Shown here: positions 15,818 to 24,684 of the stretch, piece after piece
Layout: every line of letters starts with the position of its first letter
Numbering within the stretch: position 1 is the first letter of the stretch
NCBI RefSeq assembly: GCF_013391105.1
Contig: NZ_CP058335.1
Location: 868,001-932,000 of the forward strand
Reading direction: 5' to 3'
DNA from: Natronomonas salina
GTDB lineage: Archaea; Halobacteriota; Halobacteria; Halobacteriales; Haloarculaceae
DNA: 64,000 nucleotides
Made by a program: the position numbers and the translations under genes
Notes under the pieces: model-generated
Told to the model about the DNA's origin: nothing
Databases searched by the model: none
What the model saw: the letters and a program-made list of their open reading frames with translations, nothing else

Positions 15818-17185
15818 ATGCAACTCAGGGGGCGCCGACTGGTGCTCGTCGCCGCGGGTCTCCTCGCGCTGGCGGGCACCGCGACGGCCCACGGCGGCGG
15901 GCTCTCGAGCGCCCCGGACCGCTCCTCGTCGATCCCGACGTGGCTGTTCCTCACGACCGGCGGCGGCGTCATCGGGGCCTCGTTCATCCTGGCGTCGTTC
16001 GTCACCGACCGGGCGTTCATCCGCCGGATCCACGGGTGGCGCCGCGGGGGCGAGGTGGTCGCCGCGGACGCGCTCGCGCTCGTCGGCCGGGTCGTCGGCG
16101 TCCTCGTGCTGCTGTTCGTGCTGGCCGTCGGCTTCCTCGGGCCGCGCGACCCGACGTACAACGCCGCCGTCCTGGTCGTCTGGGCCGGGTGGTGGTCCGG
16201 CTACGCGATGACGACCTACCTCGTCGGCAACACCTGGCCGGTGCTGAACCCGTGGCGGAGCGTCGCCCGCGCCCTCCCGTCGCTGGACCGCTCGTACCCC
16301 GAGCGCCTCGGCGCGTGGCCGAGCGTGGTCGGTCTCCTGGCGCTCATCTGGCTGGAGGTCGTCAGCCCGCTGGCCGACGACCCGCGGCTGCTCGCCTGGG
16401 TCGTCGTGGGGTACTCCGTCGTCACGCTCGCCGGCGCGGTCGCCTTCGGCGAGGCGACGTGGTTCGAGACCGTCGACCCGGTCTCCCGGGTGTTCCGCTA
16501 CTTCGGCCGGGTGGCGCCGCTGTACGACGACGACGGCGTCCGCCTCCGCCTCCCGGGCGCCGGCCTCGACGAGGCGAAGTTCGTCACCACCCGTGCGGAG
16601 GTCGGGTTCGTCGTCGCCGTGCTGTGGGTGACCACCTTCGACGGACTGGTCGCGACGCCGCTGTGGCGGGGCTTCGCCGTCGACGTCGTCGAGTCGGGCG
16701 TGCCCGCCCACCTGCTGTACCCCCTCGCGGAGGTCGTCGGCTACCTCGTCTTCCTCGGGATCTACTGGGCTGCCGCCCGCTACAGCAAGCGCCACGCGCG
16801 CACGTACGTGCCCGTCGAGTCGCTGGCGTACCGCTTCGCGCCGCCGCTTTTGGCCATCGCCGCGGGCTACCACCTGGCGCACTTCCTCGGGTACTTCGTC
16901 GAACTGTCCCCGACGCTGGTCGGGACCGTGCTCGCGCCGCTGTCGCCGCCCGCGCCGGTGGCCGTCGTCCTGCCCGGCTGGTTCGGCGGCCTCGAACTCG
17001 CCTTCGTCATCCTGGGACACCTGCTGGCCATCTGGGTGGCACACGCCGCCGCCTACGAGGTCTTCCCGGGGAAGCTCCAGGCCGTCCGCAGCCAGTACGC
17101 AATCGTCCTCGCGATGGTCCTCTACACCATGTTCAGCCTCTGGATCGTCTCCCAACCGTACAGCGCACCCCCCTACGTCTCATGA
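15818..17185 (+). CDS. Large polytopic membrane protein of unknown function in the oxidase 2 cluster
   Basis: A 455-residue protein with a signal-like N-terminus (MQLRGRRLVLVAAGLLALAG, then TATAHGGG) and about ten helices. Features include VWAGWWSGYAMTTYLVGNTW followed by PVLNPWRSVARALPSLD, and histidines in late helices (AAGYHLAHFLGYF, ILGHLLAIWVAHAA) that could bind heme or metal. It resembles multi-helix proteins of actinobacteria sometimes labelled fenitrothion hydrolase, a label I doubt is functional. Its stop overlaps the start of the next gene (ATGA), and it lies between coxC and coxA, so an oxidase-related role is likely. Confidence 0.7.
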   Translation: MQLRGRRLVLVAAGLLALAGTATAHGGGLSSAPDRSSSIPTWLFLTTGGGVIGASFILASFVTDRAFIRRIHGWRRGGEVVAADALALVGRVVGVLVLLFVLAVGFLGPRDPTYNAAVLVVWAGWWSGYAMTTYLVGNTWPVLNPWRSVARALPSLDRSYPERLGAWPSVVGLLALIWLEVVSPLADDPRLLAWVVVGYSVVTLAGAVAFGEATWFETVDPVSRVFRYFGRVAPLYDDDGVRLRLPGAGLDEAKFVTTRAEVGFVVAVLWVTTFDGLVATPLWRGFAVDVVESGVPAHLLYPLAEVVGYLVFLGIYWAAARYSKRHARTYVPVESLAYRFAPPLLAIAAGYHLAHFLGYFVELSPTLVGTVLAPLSPPAPVAVVLPGWFGGLELAFVILGHLLAIWVAHAAAYEVFPGKLQAVRSQYAIVLAMVLYTMFSLWIVSQPYSAPPYVS

Positions 17186-17481
17186 CCGGAGAGATCACAT
17201 CACAGTCCGGCGACGGCCTCGAGCGGCAGACGCCGCCTGAGGACGCCCCGGCGGAGCCGGCCGTCTGCTCGTACTGCGGGGCCAGATTCGCCGACGACGA
17301 GCTGCTCGCCCTCCACCGGGGGCTCGAGCACGAATCGGAACTCACCGAGGCGGAACGCGAGGCGTACGTGGAGGCGGTGGCGTCGGAACGCGAGGACGTC
17401 AAGCTGTTCCGGCTGAAGGCGCTGGTCGCGCTGCTGGTGCTGTACTTCGGGTTCATCTTCGTCTACGCGTTCGTGCTGTAG
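17182..17481 (+). CDS. C2H2 zinc-finger protein with C-terminal membrane anchor
   Basis: A 99-residue protein. After an acidic leader comes a single C2H2 finger, CSYCGARFADDELLALHRGL-EH (C-x2-C-x12-H-x4-H), a charged helix, and a final hydrophobic helix ALVALLVLYFGFIFVYAFVL. The ATG at 17182 overlaps the stop of the upstream membrane protein, so the two are coupled. A tail-anchored zinc finger is more likely to bind protein or sense zinc at the membrane than to bind DNA. Haloarchaeal relatives are annotated only as C2H2 zinc-finger proteins. Confidence 0.75.
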   Translation: MTGEITSQSGDGLERQTPPEDAPAEPAVCSYCGARFADDELLALHRGLEHESELTEAEREAYVEAVASEREDVKLFRLKALVALLVLYFGFIFVYAFVL

Positions 17482-17555
17482 CGGGCGGCTCCGGCCGTCG
17501 AACTCCGTCGACCGGGAACCGACGCCCCTTTGAGGAGCCGCGCCGTCGTTCCGGT

Positions 17556-17957
17556 ATGGAAGGCGAACCGCAGCCGGGGCTCTCCGAGGAGTACACCAAG
17601 TCGAGCCCGTGGCACATCGTCGTCGTCATGGGGCTCGTCCTCAGCGAGGTCGGCATCCTGTTCAACCTCTACCCGCTGTCGGTCGGCGGCCTCGTACTGT
17701 TCGTCGGCGGCGTCTCCGGCATCGTCGACGAGGTGGGGTACGTCGACTCGCCGTGGCGACTGGCCGGGGGGCTGAGCGTCGCGCTCGTCGTCCTCGGGTT
17801 GCTCGTCGTCTCGACGCAGGTCGACGGCGGCCTCGCGGCGTTCCGCTCGCAGGTCGCCGCGAACAACGGCGTCTCCCAGCGCGGGTTCACCGTCGCCGCG
17901 ACCGGCGCCATCATGGCGGTGGCCGCCCTCGTCGTCCCTCGCGTCCGGAATCAGTAA
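17556..17957 (+). CDS. Membrane protein of unknown function, oxidase 2 cluster
   Basis: A 133-residue protein with a soluble N-terminus (MEGEPQPGLSEEYTKSSPWH) and four helices, ending VVPRVRNQ. The segment SEEYTKSSPWHIVVVMGLVLSE is typical of haloarchaeal genes beside coxA that carry DUF numbers only (possibly DUF7541). Same direction as the flanking oxidase genes. No active-site residues seen. Confidence 0.65.
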   Translation: MEGEPQPGLSEEYTKSSPWHIVVVMGLVLSEVGILFNLYPLSVGGLVLFVGGVSGIVDEVGYVDSPWRLAGGLSVALVVLGLLVVSTQVDGGLAAFRSQVAANNGVSQRGFTVAATGAIMAVAALVVPRVRNQ

Positions 17958-17989
17958 CCTCTTAGTATCGGTCACCGAACCCACGACCA

Positions 17990-18259
17990 ATGAGCGAACG
18001 ACTGTTCGACCGCGAGACGCTTTTGGACATCTCGGTCAACGTCATCCCGCTGGGGATCATCCTGTTCTTCGTCGTCGTCTACACCGTCGTCGGAGACTAC
18101 CCCAGCGCGCCGATCATCACCCTCGTCCAGATGTCGATCATGGGCCTGACCGCCATCGGCCTCCTCGTCCTGACGTACTACTCCGGGAAGGCCATCGCGG
18201 GCGCCGAGGCCGCAGAGGACCGCGAGGGCGAGGTCGGCCTCGAACCGGACGCCGAGTGA
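17990..18259 (+). CDS. DUF6684-like small membrane protein
   Basis: An 89-residue, two-helix protein: MSERLFDRETLLDISVNVIP leads into the first helix (LGIILFFVVVYTVVG), then the second (SIMGLTAIGLLVLTYYSG), and an acidic tail. The family is conserved just upstream of coxA in haloarchaea, suggesting an accessory subunit or assembly factor. A TATA-like CTCTTAGTATC about 25 bp upstream of the ATG supports a leaderless start. Confidence 0.7.
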   Translation: MSERLFDRETLLDISVNVIPLGIILFFVVVYTVVGDYPSAPIITLVQMSIMGLTAIGLLVLTYYSGKAIAGAEAAEDREGEVGLEPDAE

Positions 18260-18377
18260 CGCCCGCCGCTCCGGGGGTTCTACCCGTCCGTTAGCGGCCG
18301 CGACCGGCCCCCGGAAACACGTCTCGGGCGAGCGAATACGCAACCTTTCTTAACCCGTAGTCCGTCGACTCAGGTAC

Positions 18378-20165
18378 ATGGCTGCTGAACAGCTTGCGCT
18401 AACAGTTCTCATGGGGGCCATCCTCATCGCGGTCTTCGCTATGGTCGCCCGCATGGAGAACTGGCGCACGTACACTCCGCTCGTCGGTGGGGACGGCGCC
18501 GGCGCGACGGGGCACGGACACGGACACAAACCGTCGGGTATCGCCCGCTGGCTGACGACCGTCGATCACAAGGACATCGGCATCCTCTACGGGGTCTTCG
18601 CGACCCTCTCCTTCGCCTGGGGCGGCATCGCCGTACTGGTGATGCGGTTCGAGTTGCTCACCCCCGGGGAGATGCTCATTAACCCCAACACGTACAACGC
18701 ACTGTTGACCACGCACGGCATCACGATGCTGTTCCTGTTCGGGACGCCGATCATCTCGGCCTTCGCGAACTACTTCATCCCGCTGCTCATCGGCGCCGAC
18801 GACATGGCGTTCCCACGGATCAACGCCATCGCGTTCTGGCTGCTCCCGCCGTCGGCGCTGCTCATCTGGTCGGGCGTCATCGCGATGCCGCTGCCGATCG
18901 ACATCGCCCCGGCGGAGACGGCCTGGACGATGTACACGCCGCTGTCGGCCGAACAGGCCAACGTCGGCATCGACCTGATGCTGCTCGGCCTCCACCTCAG
19001 CGGGATCTCCGCGACGATAGGCGCCATCAACTTCATCGCGACCATCTTCACCGAACGCGGCGACGACGTCAACTGGGCCAACCTCGACATCTTCAGCTGG
19101 ACGATGCTCACGCAGTCGGGGCTCATCATCTTCGCGTTCCCGCTGCTCGGCAGCGCCCTCATCATGCTGCTGCTCGACCGCAACTTCGGGACGACGTTCT
19201 TCGCCGTGGAGGGCGGCGGCCCGCTGCTGTGGCAGCACCTCTTCTGGTTCTTCGGCCACCCCGAGGTCTACATCCTCGTGCTGCCGCCCATGGGTCTGGT
19301 CTCGTGGATCCTGCCGAAGTTCTCCGGCCGGAAGCTCTTCGGCTTCAAGTTCGTCGTCTACTCGACGCTCGCCATCGGCGTCCTCTCCTTCGGCGTCTGG
19401 GCCCACCACATGTTCGCCAGCGGGATGGACCCCCGCATCCGCGCGAGCTTCATGGCGACGTCCCTGGCCATCGCCATACCGTCGGCCGTCAAGACGTTCA
19501 ACTGGATCACGACGATGTGGAACGGCCGGATCCGCCTGACCGCCCCGATGCTGTTCTGCATCGGCTTCATCTCGAACTTCGTCATCGGCGGCATCACGGG
19601 CGTCTTCCTGGCGTCCATCCCGGTCGACCGCCTGCTCCACGAGACGTACTACGTGGTCGGGCACTTCCACTACATCGTCATGGGGATGATCACCTTCGCC
19701 GGCTTCGGCGCCGCCTACTACTGGTTCCCCATCGTCACCGGCCGGATGTACCAGCGCACGCTCGCGAAGTGGCACTTCTGGCTGTCGATGATCGGCGTCA
19801 ACATCACGTTCTTCGCGATGCTGATCGTCGGCTACCTGGAGATGCCGCGCCGCTACGCCACCTACGAGTTCGACCCCGCGCTGGCGCCGCTGGCCTCCGT
19901 CCAGCTGCTCCACCAGGCGATGACGGTCGGCGCCCTCCTCATCGGCATCGGGACGCTCATCTGGATCTGGAACATGGCCCAGTCGTGGATCGAGGGCCCG
20001 GAGGTCACCGACCCCGACCCCTGGAACACGAAGGAGTACGGCCTCCACGGCCGCGAGTTCTCCTGGTTCGAGGAGCAGCTCGCCGACCGCGACGACGACC
20101 TCGTGGCGGCCGACGGCGGCAGCGACGACGTCGCCACCGACGGCGGGACGGCCGAAGACGAGTAA
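18378..20165 (+). CDS. coxA: Cytochrome c oxidase subunit I, oxidase 2
   Basis: A 595-residue, A-type subunit I with an extra N-terminal helix and a His-rich loop (GHGHGHK, 45-51). Ligands: heme a His113 and His431, heme a3 His429, CuB His294, His343, His344, with Tyr298 in HPEVY. D-channel Asp is in IGADDMAFPRINA, and the K-channel lysine is present (Lys372 in AIPSAVKTFNW). The C-terminus is acidic. A TATA-like TTTCTTAAC at about 18346 is 28 bp from the ATG. With CoxB and CoxC of the same strand it makes the second O2-reducing proton pump. Confidence 0.95.
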   Translation: MAAEQLALTVLMGAILIAVFAMVARMENWRTYTPLVGGDGAGATGHGHGHKPSGIARWLTTVDHKDIGILYGVFATLSFAWGGIAVLVMRFELLTPGEMLINPNTYNALLTTHGITMLFLFGTPIISAFANYFIPLLIGADDMAFPRINAIAFWLLPPSALLIWSGVIAMPLPIDIAPAETAWTMYTPLSAEQANVGIDLMLLGLHLSGISATIGAINFIATIFTERGDDVNWANLDIFSWTMLTQSGLIIFAFPLLGSALIMLLLDRNFGTTFFAVEGGGPLLWQHLFWFFGHPEVYILVLPPMGLVSWILPKFSGRKLFGFKFVVYSTLAIGVLSFGVWAHHMFASGMDPRIRASFMATSLAIAIPSAVKTFNWITTMWNGRIRLTAPMLFCIGFISNFVIGGITGVFLASIPVDRLLHETYYVVGHFHYIVMGMITFAGFGAAYYWFPIVTGRMYQRTLAKWHFWLSMIGVNITFFAMLIVGYLEMPRRYATYEFDPALAPLASVQLLHQAMTVGALLIGIGTLIWIWNMAQSWIEGPEVTDPDPWNTKEYGLHGREFSWFEEQLADRDDDLVAADGGSDDVATDGGTAEDE

Positions 20166-20214
20166 CCCGTTCCGTTCTCCCTGCGCGCGCTTCTCCGTTC
20201 TCCCGCGCCCCGAG

Positions 20215-20328
20215 CTACAGCGCCGTGACGACGAGGATGACGCCGGTGGTGGCCATCAGGAGTGCGACGCCGGCGAGGACGAGGAGGAAGTACTCCTTCT
20301 CCTCGAAGGTGCGGCTCTGGTTGGACAT
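20215..20328 (-). CDS. Small single-helix membrane protein (37 aa)
   Basis: Encodes MSNQSRTFEEKEYFLLVLAG and a hydrophobic run ending ILVVTAL. A charged N-terminus (EEKEY) followed by one transmembrane helix fits a mini oxidase subunit or stabilising peptide. It sits directly after coxA on the opposite strand, its stop 47 bp from the coxA stop. No named family recognised; coding nature rests on clean hydrophobicity and position. Confidence 0.5.
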   Translation of the reverse strand: MSNQSRTFEEKEYFLLVLAGVALLMATTGVILVVTAL

Positions 20329-20427
20329 GGTCGGGGGTAGGTGCGACGGCGGCAAAAGGGTTTCAGAGTCGACCGCGGCGGCCGCGTTTCAAAAGGCTAT
20401 TCGAGGGGGTGGCCGTATCGCCCGGAC

Positions 20428-20697
20428 GTGACGGACGGAGACGACGCTGCCGGCTTCGGCGGACATCGCGTCATCATCACGCTGTACGTCATCGTCGTCG
20501 CCATCGCGGGAACGATGGGCGGCGTCATCGGCAGCATCGGGCTCCGCGACGCCGAGCCGGTGACGTTCCTGGGGCTGGTGACGTTCCAGCCGACGTCGTT
20601 CGGACTGGCGATGTTCGGCATGACGACAGTCGGGACGATGCTCGGCGTCATCCTGTTGCTCGTCGTGTACGTCTCGCGGCGCTACGCCGACGAGTAA
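20428..20697 (+). CDS. Small membrane protein of unknown function
   Basis: An 89-residue protein from a GTG start (VTDGDDAAGFGGHRVIITLY), two helices, and a short basic/acidic end (SRRYADE). I chose the GTG because the frame upstream (from 20341) is Arg-rich and non-hydrophobic and contains a TATA-like TTCAAAAGG about 33 bp before the GTG. Gly/Met-rich second half (FGLAMFGMTTVGTMLGV). Borders the oxidase island; function unknown. Confidence 0.6.
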   Translation: MTDGDDAAGFGGHRVIITLYVIVVAIAGTMGGVIGSIGLRDAEPVTFLGLVTFQPTSFGLAMFGMTTVGTMLGVILLLVVYVSRRYADE

Positions 20698-20728
20698 GAC
20701 ACTTATCGGAGTGGTCCGACCACGGGGT

Positions 20729-21136
20729 ATGTACCACGTGGCGCTGGGCGTCGCTCCCGAGGACGACCAGCTCCGGGACAAGGTGGAGGCGATCGCGGGC
20801 CTGCCGCAGGCCTCCGAGTCGGTCCGCGTGACCGTCGTGCACTTCCACGACGGCGAGACACCGATCGAGGAGGTCCCCGTCGTCGCGGAGGCCCTCGAGT
20901 TGCTCGACGGTGCCGGTCTCTCCCGCGAGGTCCACGACACCGATCGGCGGAACGCCTCCCGCGGGCTCGTCGAGACGGCCGAGGACCTGGACGTCGACCT
21001 GCTGTGCATCGGCGGCCGGCACCGCTCGCCGGCCGGGAAGCTCCAGCTGAAGACCGGCGCCCAGGAGGTCGTCCTCCGGGCGGCGGTGCCGGTGCTCGTC
21101 GCCGGCGACGTCGAGAGCCGAGAGCCGCGGACGTGA
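20729..21136 (+). CDS. Universal stress protein family (UspA-like)
   Basis: A 135-residue UspA-fold protein starting MYHVALGVAPEDDQLRDK. The second half carries DVDLLCIGGRHRSPAGKLQL and ends EVVLRAAVPVLVAGD, corresponding to the G-x2-G-x9-G(S/T) nucleotide-binding region, though the usual pattern is imperfect, so ATP binding is uncertain. A TATA-like CACTTATC 25 bp upstream supports the ATG at 20729. Role in stress response is inferred from the family only. Confidence 0.82.
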   Translation: MYHVALGVAPEDDQLRDKVEAIAGLPQASESVRVTVVHFHDGETPIEEVPVVAEALELLDGAGLSREVHDTDRRNASRGLVETAEDLDVDLLCIGGRHRSPAGKLQLKTGAQEVVLRAAVPVLVAGDVESREPRT

Positions 21137-21225
21137 CGCCACCGGGGCGAGTTCGCACCAGCGTCTCTCGAACCGCGCTTTCAGATATCGGAAGATACAC
21201 TCCGACCACGGGCGAGTGATGCCGT

Positions 21226-22968
21226 ATGCGTCTCGACCGAGCCCGACTCGACGATCGCACGCTCCTGGTCGTCGTCGCCGTCGCGGTGGTGGGGCTCCTC
21301 GCCCGCCTCGTCTTCCTCGGCGCCCGCATCTCGCACTTCGACGAGGCGCGGGTCGCCTTCTGGGTGCTCCGCTACGCCGAGACCGGCGAGATCCACTACC
21401 GCTACGGCATCCACGGCCCCTGGGTCCGCTACGTCGCCCGGTGGACGTACGCGCTGTTCGGCGCGACCGACTTCGCCGCCCGCCTCCCGGTGGCGATCGT
21501 CGGCGGAGTGCTGCCGCTCGTCGCGCTGTGGTTCCGCCACCGGCTGTCCGACAGCGAGGTCGTCGCCCTCGCCGTCCTTCTGGCGGCGAACCCGCTGTTG
21601 CTCTACTACTCGCGGTTCATGCGGTCGACGCTGCTCGTCGCCGCGTTCTGTTTCGCCGCGTTCGCCGCGTTCCTCCGCGCCTACGACGGGTTCGGGGCCT
21701 GGTACCTCTACGTCGGCGTCGTCCTGCTGGGCTTCGGCCTCGCCGCCAAGGAGAACGCCGTCGTCTACGTCCTCTGCTGGCTGGGCGCGGCGGCGCTGCT
21801 CGTCGACACGGCCCTCTTCCGCCCCCGCAACTTCGGCAGCGGCCGCGAGCGAGCGGTCGCGCTAGCCGGTCGAGTCCGGGACCGCTATCGGGAGCACCCG
21901 CGACGGGCCCGCCGCCGCGCCGGGTGGTACGTCGGCCACCTCCTCGGCGCCGCGGGCGTGTTCGCCCTGGTCGTGTTCTTCTTCTACGCGCCGCGCGGCG
22001 GCGAGGCGGGGCTGTGGTCCGGCAACCTCGGCCTGACCGTCGACCGGACGATCGAGGACCTCCGGACGGGCTTCGAGTACTGGTTCGGCCACGGCGAGGA
22101 GAAGTCAATCGCCGAGTACCGCGACACCCTGGATCGGTTCGTCTCGACGACGCTGGGCTACGCCGGCCCGCTGTTCGTTCTGTCCATCGCGGGGTTCCTC
22201 CTCGACCGGTGGGGGCGCCTCCGGCAACGCGGACTCGTCGCCTTCTGTTCGTACTGGGGCTTCGCCAGCGTCGTCGGCTACCCCCTCGGCACGGACATCT
22301 GGGGCGCCTGGATCATCGTCAACGCGCTCGTCCCGCTGGCGGTGCCCGCCGCCGTCGCCCTCGCGGCGCTCTTCGAGGTGGGCCGCGACGCCTACGCGGA
22401 CGACGACCGGATCAGCGCCGGCATCGTGGCCGCCCTGCTGGTCCTCGTCGCCGGCCAGGTCGCCGTCGTCGGCGCCACCGGCGTCTACGCCTCGCCGACC
22501 AGCCCCGACAACGAGATGGTGCAGTTCGCCCAGCCCCAACAGGAGATGCGGCCGGCCGTCGACGCGACCGTCGCCGCCGCCGATGCGAACGCCGAGGGCC
22601 CCGACGCGCTGTTCTACGGCGGCGAGGCGTTCGTGGACATGCAGGAGAACCAGATACACACCCCCTCCTGCATCGACTGGTTCAACACGCTCCCCTGGGG
22701 GTGGTATATCGAGGCCAACGACGTCTCGGTGACCTGCGCGCAACCCGCCGGCGGTCTGCCGGAATCGCCGCCGCCGGTCGTCGTCGCCGAGGCCGAGTGC
22801 ACCCTCGAGCGACCCGTCGACTGCCGGGAGCAAACCGAGGCGCTCAGTGCGGTCGACAACCTCGACGCGCGGCTGGGCGACTCCTACGAGCGGTACGGCT
22901 TCCTCCACCGGACGACCGGCGGGAACGACTTCCACGGGATGGTCGTCTTCGTCGAGGAGGAGCGCTGA
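21226..22968 (+). CDS. Agl23-like (TIGR03663 family) membrane protein
   Basis: A 580-residue, about eleven-helix protein with GT-C (PMT/GT39-like) topology. The acidic pair Asp39-Glu40 in HFDEARVAFW follows the first helix, as in the catalytic loop of GT-C enzymes. LLYYSRFMRSTLL and GLAAKENAVVYVL are further family marks. In Haloferax a relative (Agl23) is reported as flippase-activity-associated in N-glycosylation. A second member is at 41145-42893. The C-terminal third is soluble and probably extracellular, with four cysteines. Confidence 0.8.
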   Translation: MRLDRARLDDRTLLVVVAVAVVGLLARLVFLGARISHFDEARVAFWVLRYAETGEIHYRYGIHGPWVRYVARWTYALFGATDFAARLPVAIVGGVLPLVALWFRHRLSDSEVVALAVLLAANPLLLYYSRFMRSTLLVAAFCFAAFAAFLRAYDGFGAWYLYVGVVLLGFGLAAKENAVVYVLCWLGAAALLVDTALFRPRNFGSGRERAVALAGRVRDRYREHPRRARRRAGWYVGHLLGAAGVFALVVFFFYAPRGGEAGLWSGNLGLTVDRTIEDLRTGFEYWFGHGEEKSIAEYRDTLDRFVSTTLGYAGPLFVLSIAGFLLDRWGRLRQRGLVAFCSYWGFASVVGYPLGTDIWGAWIIVNALVPLAVPAAVALAALFEVGRDAYADDDRISAGIVAALLVLVAGQVAVVGATGVYASPTSPDNEMVQFAQPQQEMRPAVDATVAAADANAEGPDALFYGGEAFVDMQENQIHTPSCIDWFNTLPWGWYIEANDVSVTCAQPAGGLPESPPPVVVAEAECTLERPVDCREQTEALSAVDNLDARLGDSYERYGFLHRTTGGNDFHGMVVFVEEER

Positions 22969-22986
22969 GGCGGGTCCCGGCGGGCT

Positions 22987-24684
22987 TCAGGCCAGCCCGA
23001 CGGTCTCCTGGTAGGCGCCGTAGTGGTCCTCGAAGACGGCCATGATCTCGCCCATCGTGGCGTAGACCTTCACGGCGTCGACGATCGGCGGCATCACGTT
23101 CTCGTCGTTCTCGATGGCCTCGTCGATGGCCTCGAGGGCCCCCTCGACGGCCGCGTCGTCGCGCTCGGCCTTGACCGCCTCGAGGCGGTCGAGCTGCCGT
23201 CGCTCGGTCTCCTCGTCGACCTTCAGGACGTCGGGGGAGGGGTCCTCCTCGATGCTGTACTCGTTGACGCCGACGACGACCTCCTCGCCGGCGTCGACGC
23301 GCTTCTGGTACTCGTAGGAGGCGTCCTGGATCTCGCGGTGGAAGTACCCCTGCGTGATGCCGTCCAGCACCCCGTCGCGGACGGAGCCGTCGCCGATCTC
23401 CCGTATCTCCTCGATGTAGGCCATGATCTCCGCTTCGGCCTCGTTGGTGAGCTTCTCGATGGCGAAGCTACCGCCCATCGGGTCGACGATGTCGGCGGCG
23501 CCGGACTCCTCGGCGATGATCTGCTGGGTTCGCAAGGCGACCCGGACGGCTTCCTCGCTGGGCAGCGCCCAGGCCTCGTCGTAGCTGTTCGTGTGGAGGC
23601 TCTGGGTGCCGCCCATCACCGCCGCCAGGGCCTGGATGGTCGTCCGGACGACGTTGTTCAGCGGCTGCTGGGCGGTCAGCGACTGCCCCGCCGTCTGGGT
23701 GTGGAACTTCAGCCGCTTCGACTCGGGCTTCTCGGCGTCGTACCACTCCTCCATCACGCGGGCGTAGACGCGCCGGGACGCGCGGAACTTCGCGATCTCC
23801 TCGAAGATGGAGTTGTGCGAGTTGAAGAAGAAGGAGAGCAGCGGCGCGAACTCGTCGACGTCCATGCCACGGTCGAGACAGTCCTCGACGTACGCGAACC
23901 CGTCGGCCAGCGTGAACGCCGCTTCCTGGATAGCGGTGGAGCCGGCCTCGCGGATGTGGTACCCCGAGACGGAGACGGGGTGGAACTTCGGCGTCTCCTC
24001 GACGGCGAACTCGATGGTGTCCGTGACGACGTCGAGGGAGGGCTCCGGCGGGATGACCCACTCCTTCTGGGCGATGAACTCCTTGAGCATGTCGTTCTGG
24101 AGGGTCCCGCGGACCTCCTCGCGCGGAACGCCCTGCTGGTCGGCCAGGGCGACGTACATCGCGTAGATGACCGGCGCCGAGGGGTTGATGGTGAAACTCG
24201 TGGAGATCTCGCCGACGTCGATGCCGTCGAAGAGGATCTCCATGTCCCGCAGCGTGTCCACCGCGACGCCCTCCTTGCCGACCTCCCCCTCGCTCATCGG
24301 CGCGTCGGAGTCGATCCCCATCAGCGTCGGCATGTCGAAGGCCGTCGACAGCCCGGTCTGGCCCTCGTCGATGAGGTAGTGGAACCGCTCGTTGGTCTCC
24401 TCGGCGGTGCCGAAGCCGGCGAACTGCCGCATCGTCCACGTTCGCCCCCGGTACATCGTCGGGTACGGCCCGCGGGTATAGGGCTCCTCACCCGGGAATC
24501 CGAGATCCTCCTCGTAGTCCATGTCCTCGATGTCCTCGGGCGTGTACAGCCGGTCGACCTCGTGGTTCGAGACCGTCACGAACTCGTCTTTGCGTTCCCC
24601 CCGCTCGAGGAACGGCTCCAGGGTCTCCTGTTCCCAGCGTTCGCGTCCCTCCCGGATCGCCGAGAGGTCCTCCTCGTCGAACAT
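22987..24684 (-). CDS. Methylmalonyl-CoA mutase large (alpha) subunit
   Basis: A 565-residue catalytic subunit without the B12-binding domain, which in haloarchaea is a separate small protein. Landmarks: YPTMYRGRTWTMRQFAGF (substrate/radical Tyr and Arg), STAFDMPTLMGIDSDAP, and SGYHIREAGS with the active-site His. It interconverts (R)-methylmalonyl-CoA and succinyl-CoA for propionate or odd-chain use and for carbon assimilation in haloarchaea. I used the ATG at 24684, preceded by GGGGTGACC and by a TATA-like GGTTGATACTC about 27 bp upstream. Confidence 0.93.
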   Translation of the reverse strand: MFDEEDLSAIREGRERWEQETLEPFLERGERKDEFVTVSNHEVDRLYTPEDIEDMDYEEDLGFPGEEPYTRGPYPTMYRGRTWTMRQFAGFGTAEETNERFHYLIDEGQTGLSTAFDMPTLMGIDSDAPMSEGEVGKEGVAVDTLRDMEILFDGIDVGEISTSFTINPSAPVIYAMYVALADQQGVPREEVRGTLQNDMLKEFIAQKEWVIPPEPSLDVVTDTIEFAVEETPKFHPVSVSGYHIREAGSTAIQEAAFTLADGFAYVEDCLDRGMDVDEFAPLLSFFFNSHNSIFEEIAKFRASRRVYARVMEEWYDAEKPESKRLKFHTQTAGQSLTAQQPLNNVVRTTIQALAAVMGGTQSLHTNSYDEAWALPSEEAVRVALRTQQIIAEESGAADIVDPMGGSFAIEKLTNEAEAEIMAYIEEIREIGDGSVRDGVLDGITQGYFHREIQDASYEYQKRVDAGEEVVVGVNEYSIEEDPSPDVLKVDEETERRQLDRLEAVKAERDDAAVEGALEAIDEAIENDENVMPPIVDAVKVYATMGEIMAVFEDHYGAYQETVGLA

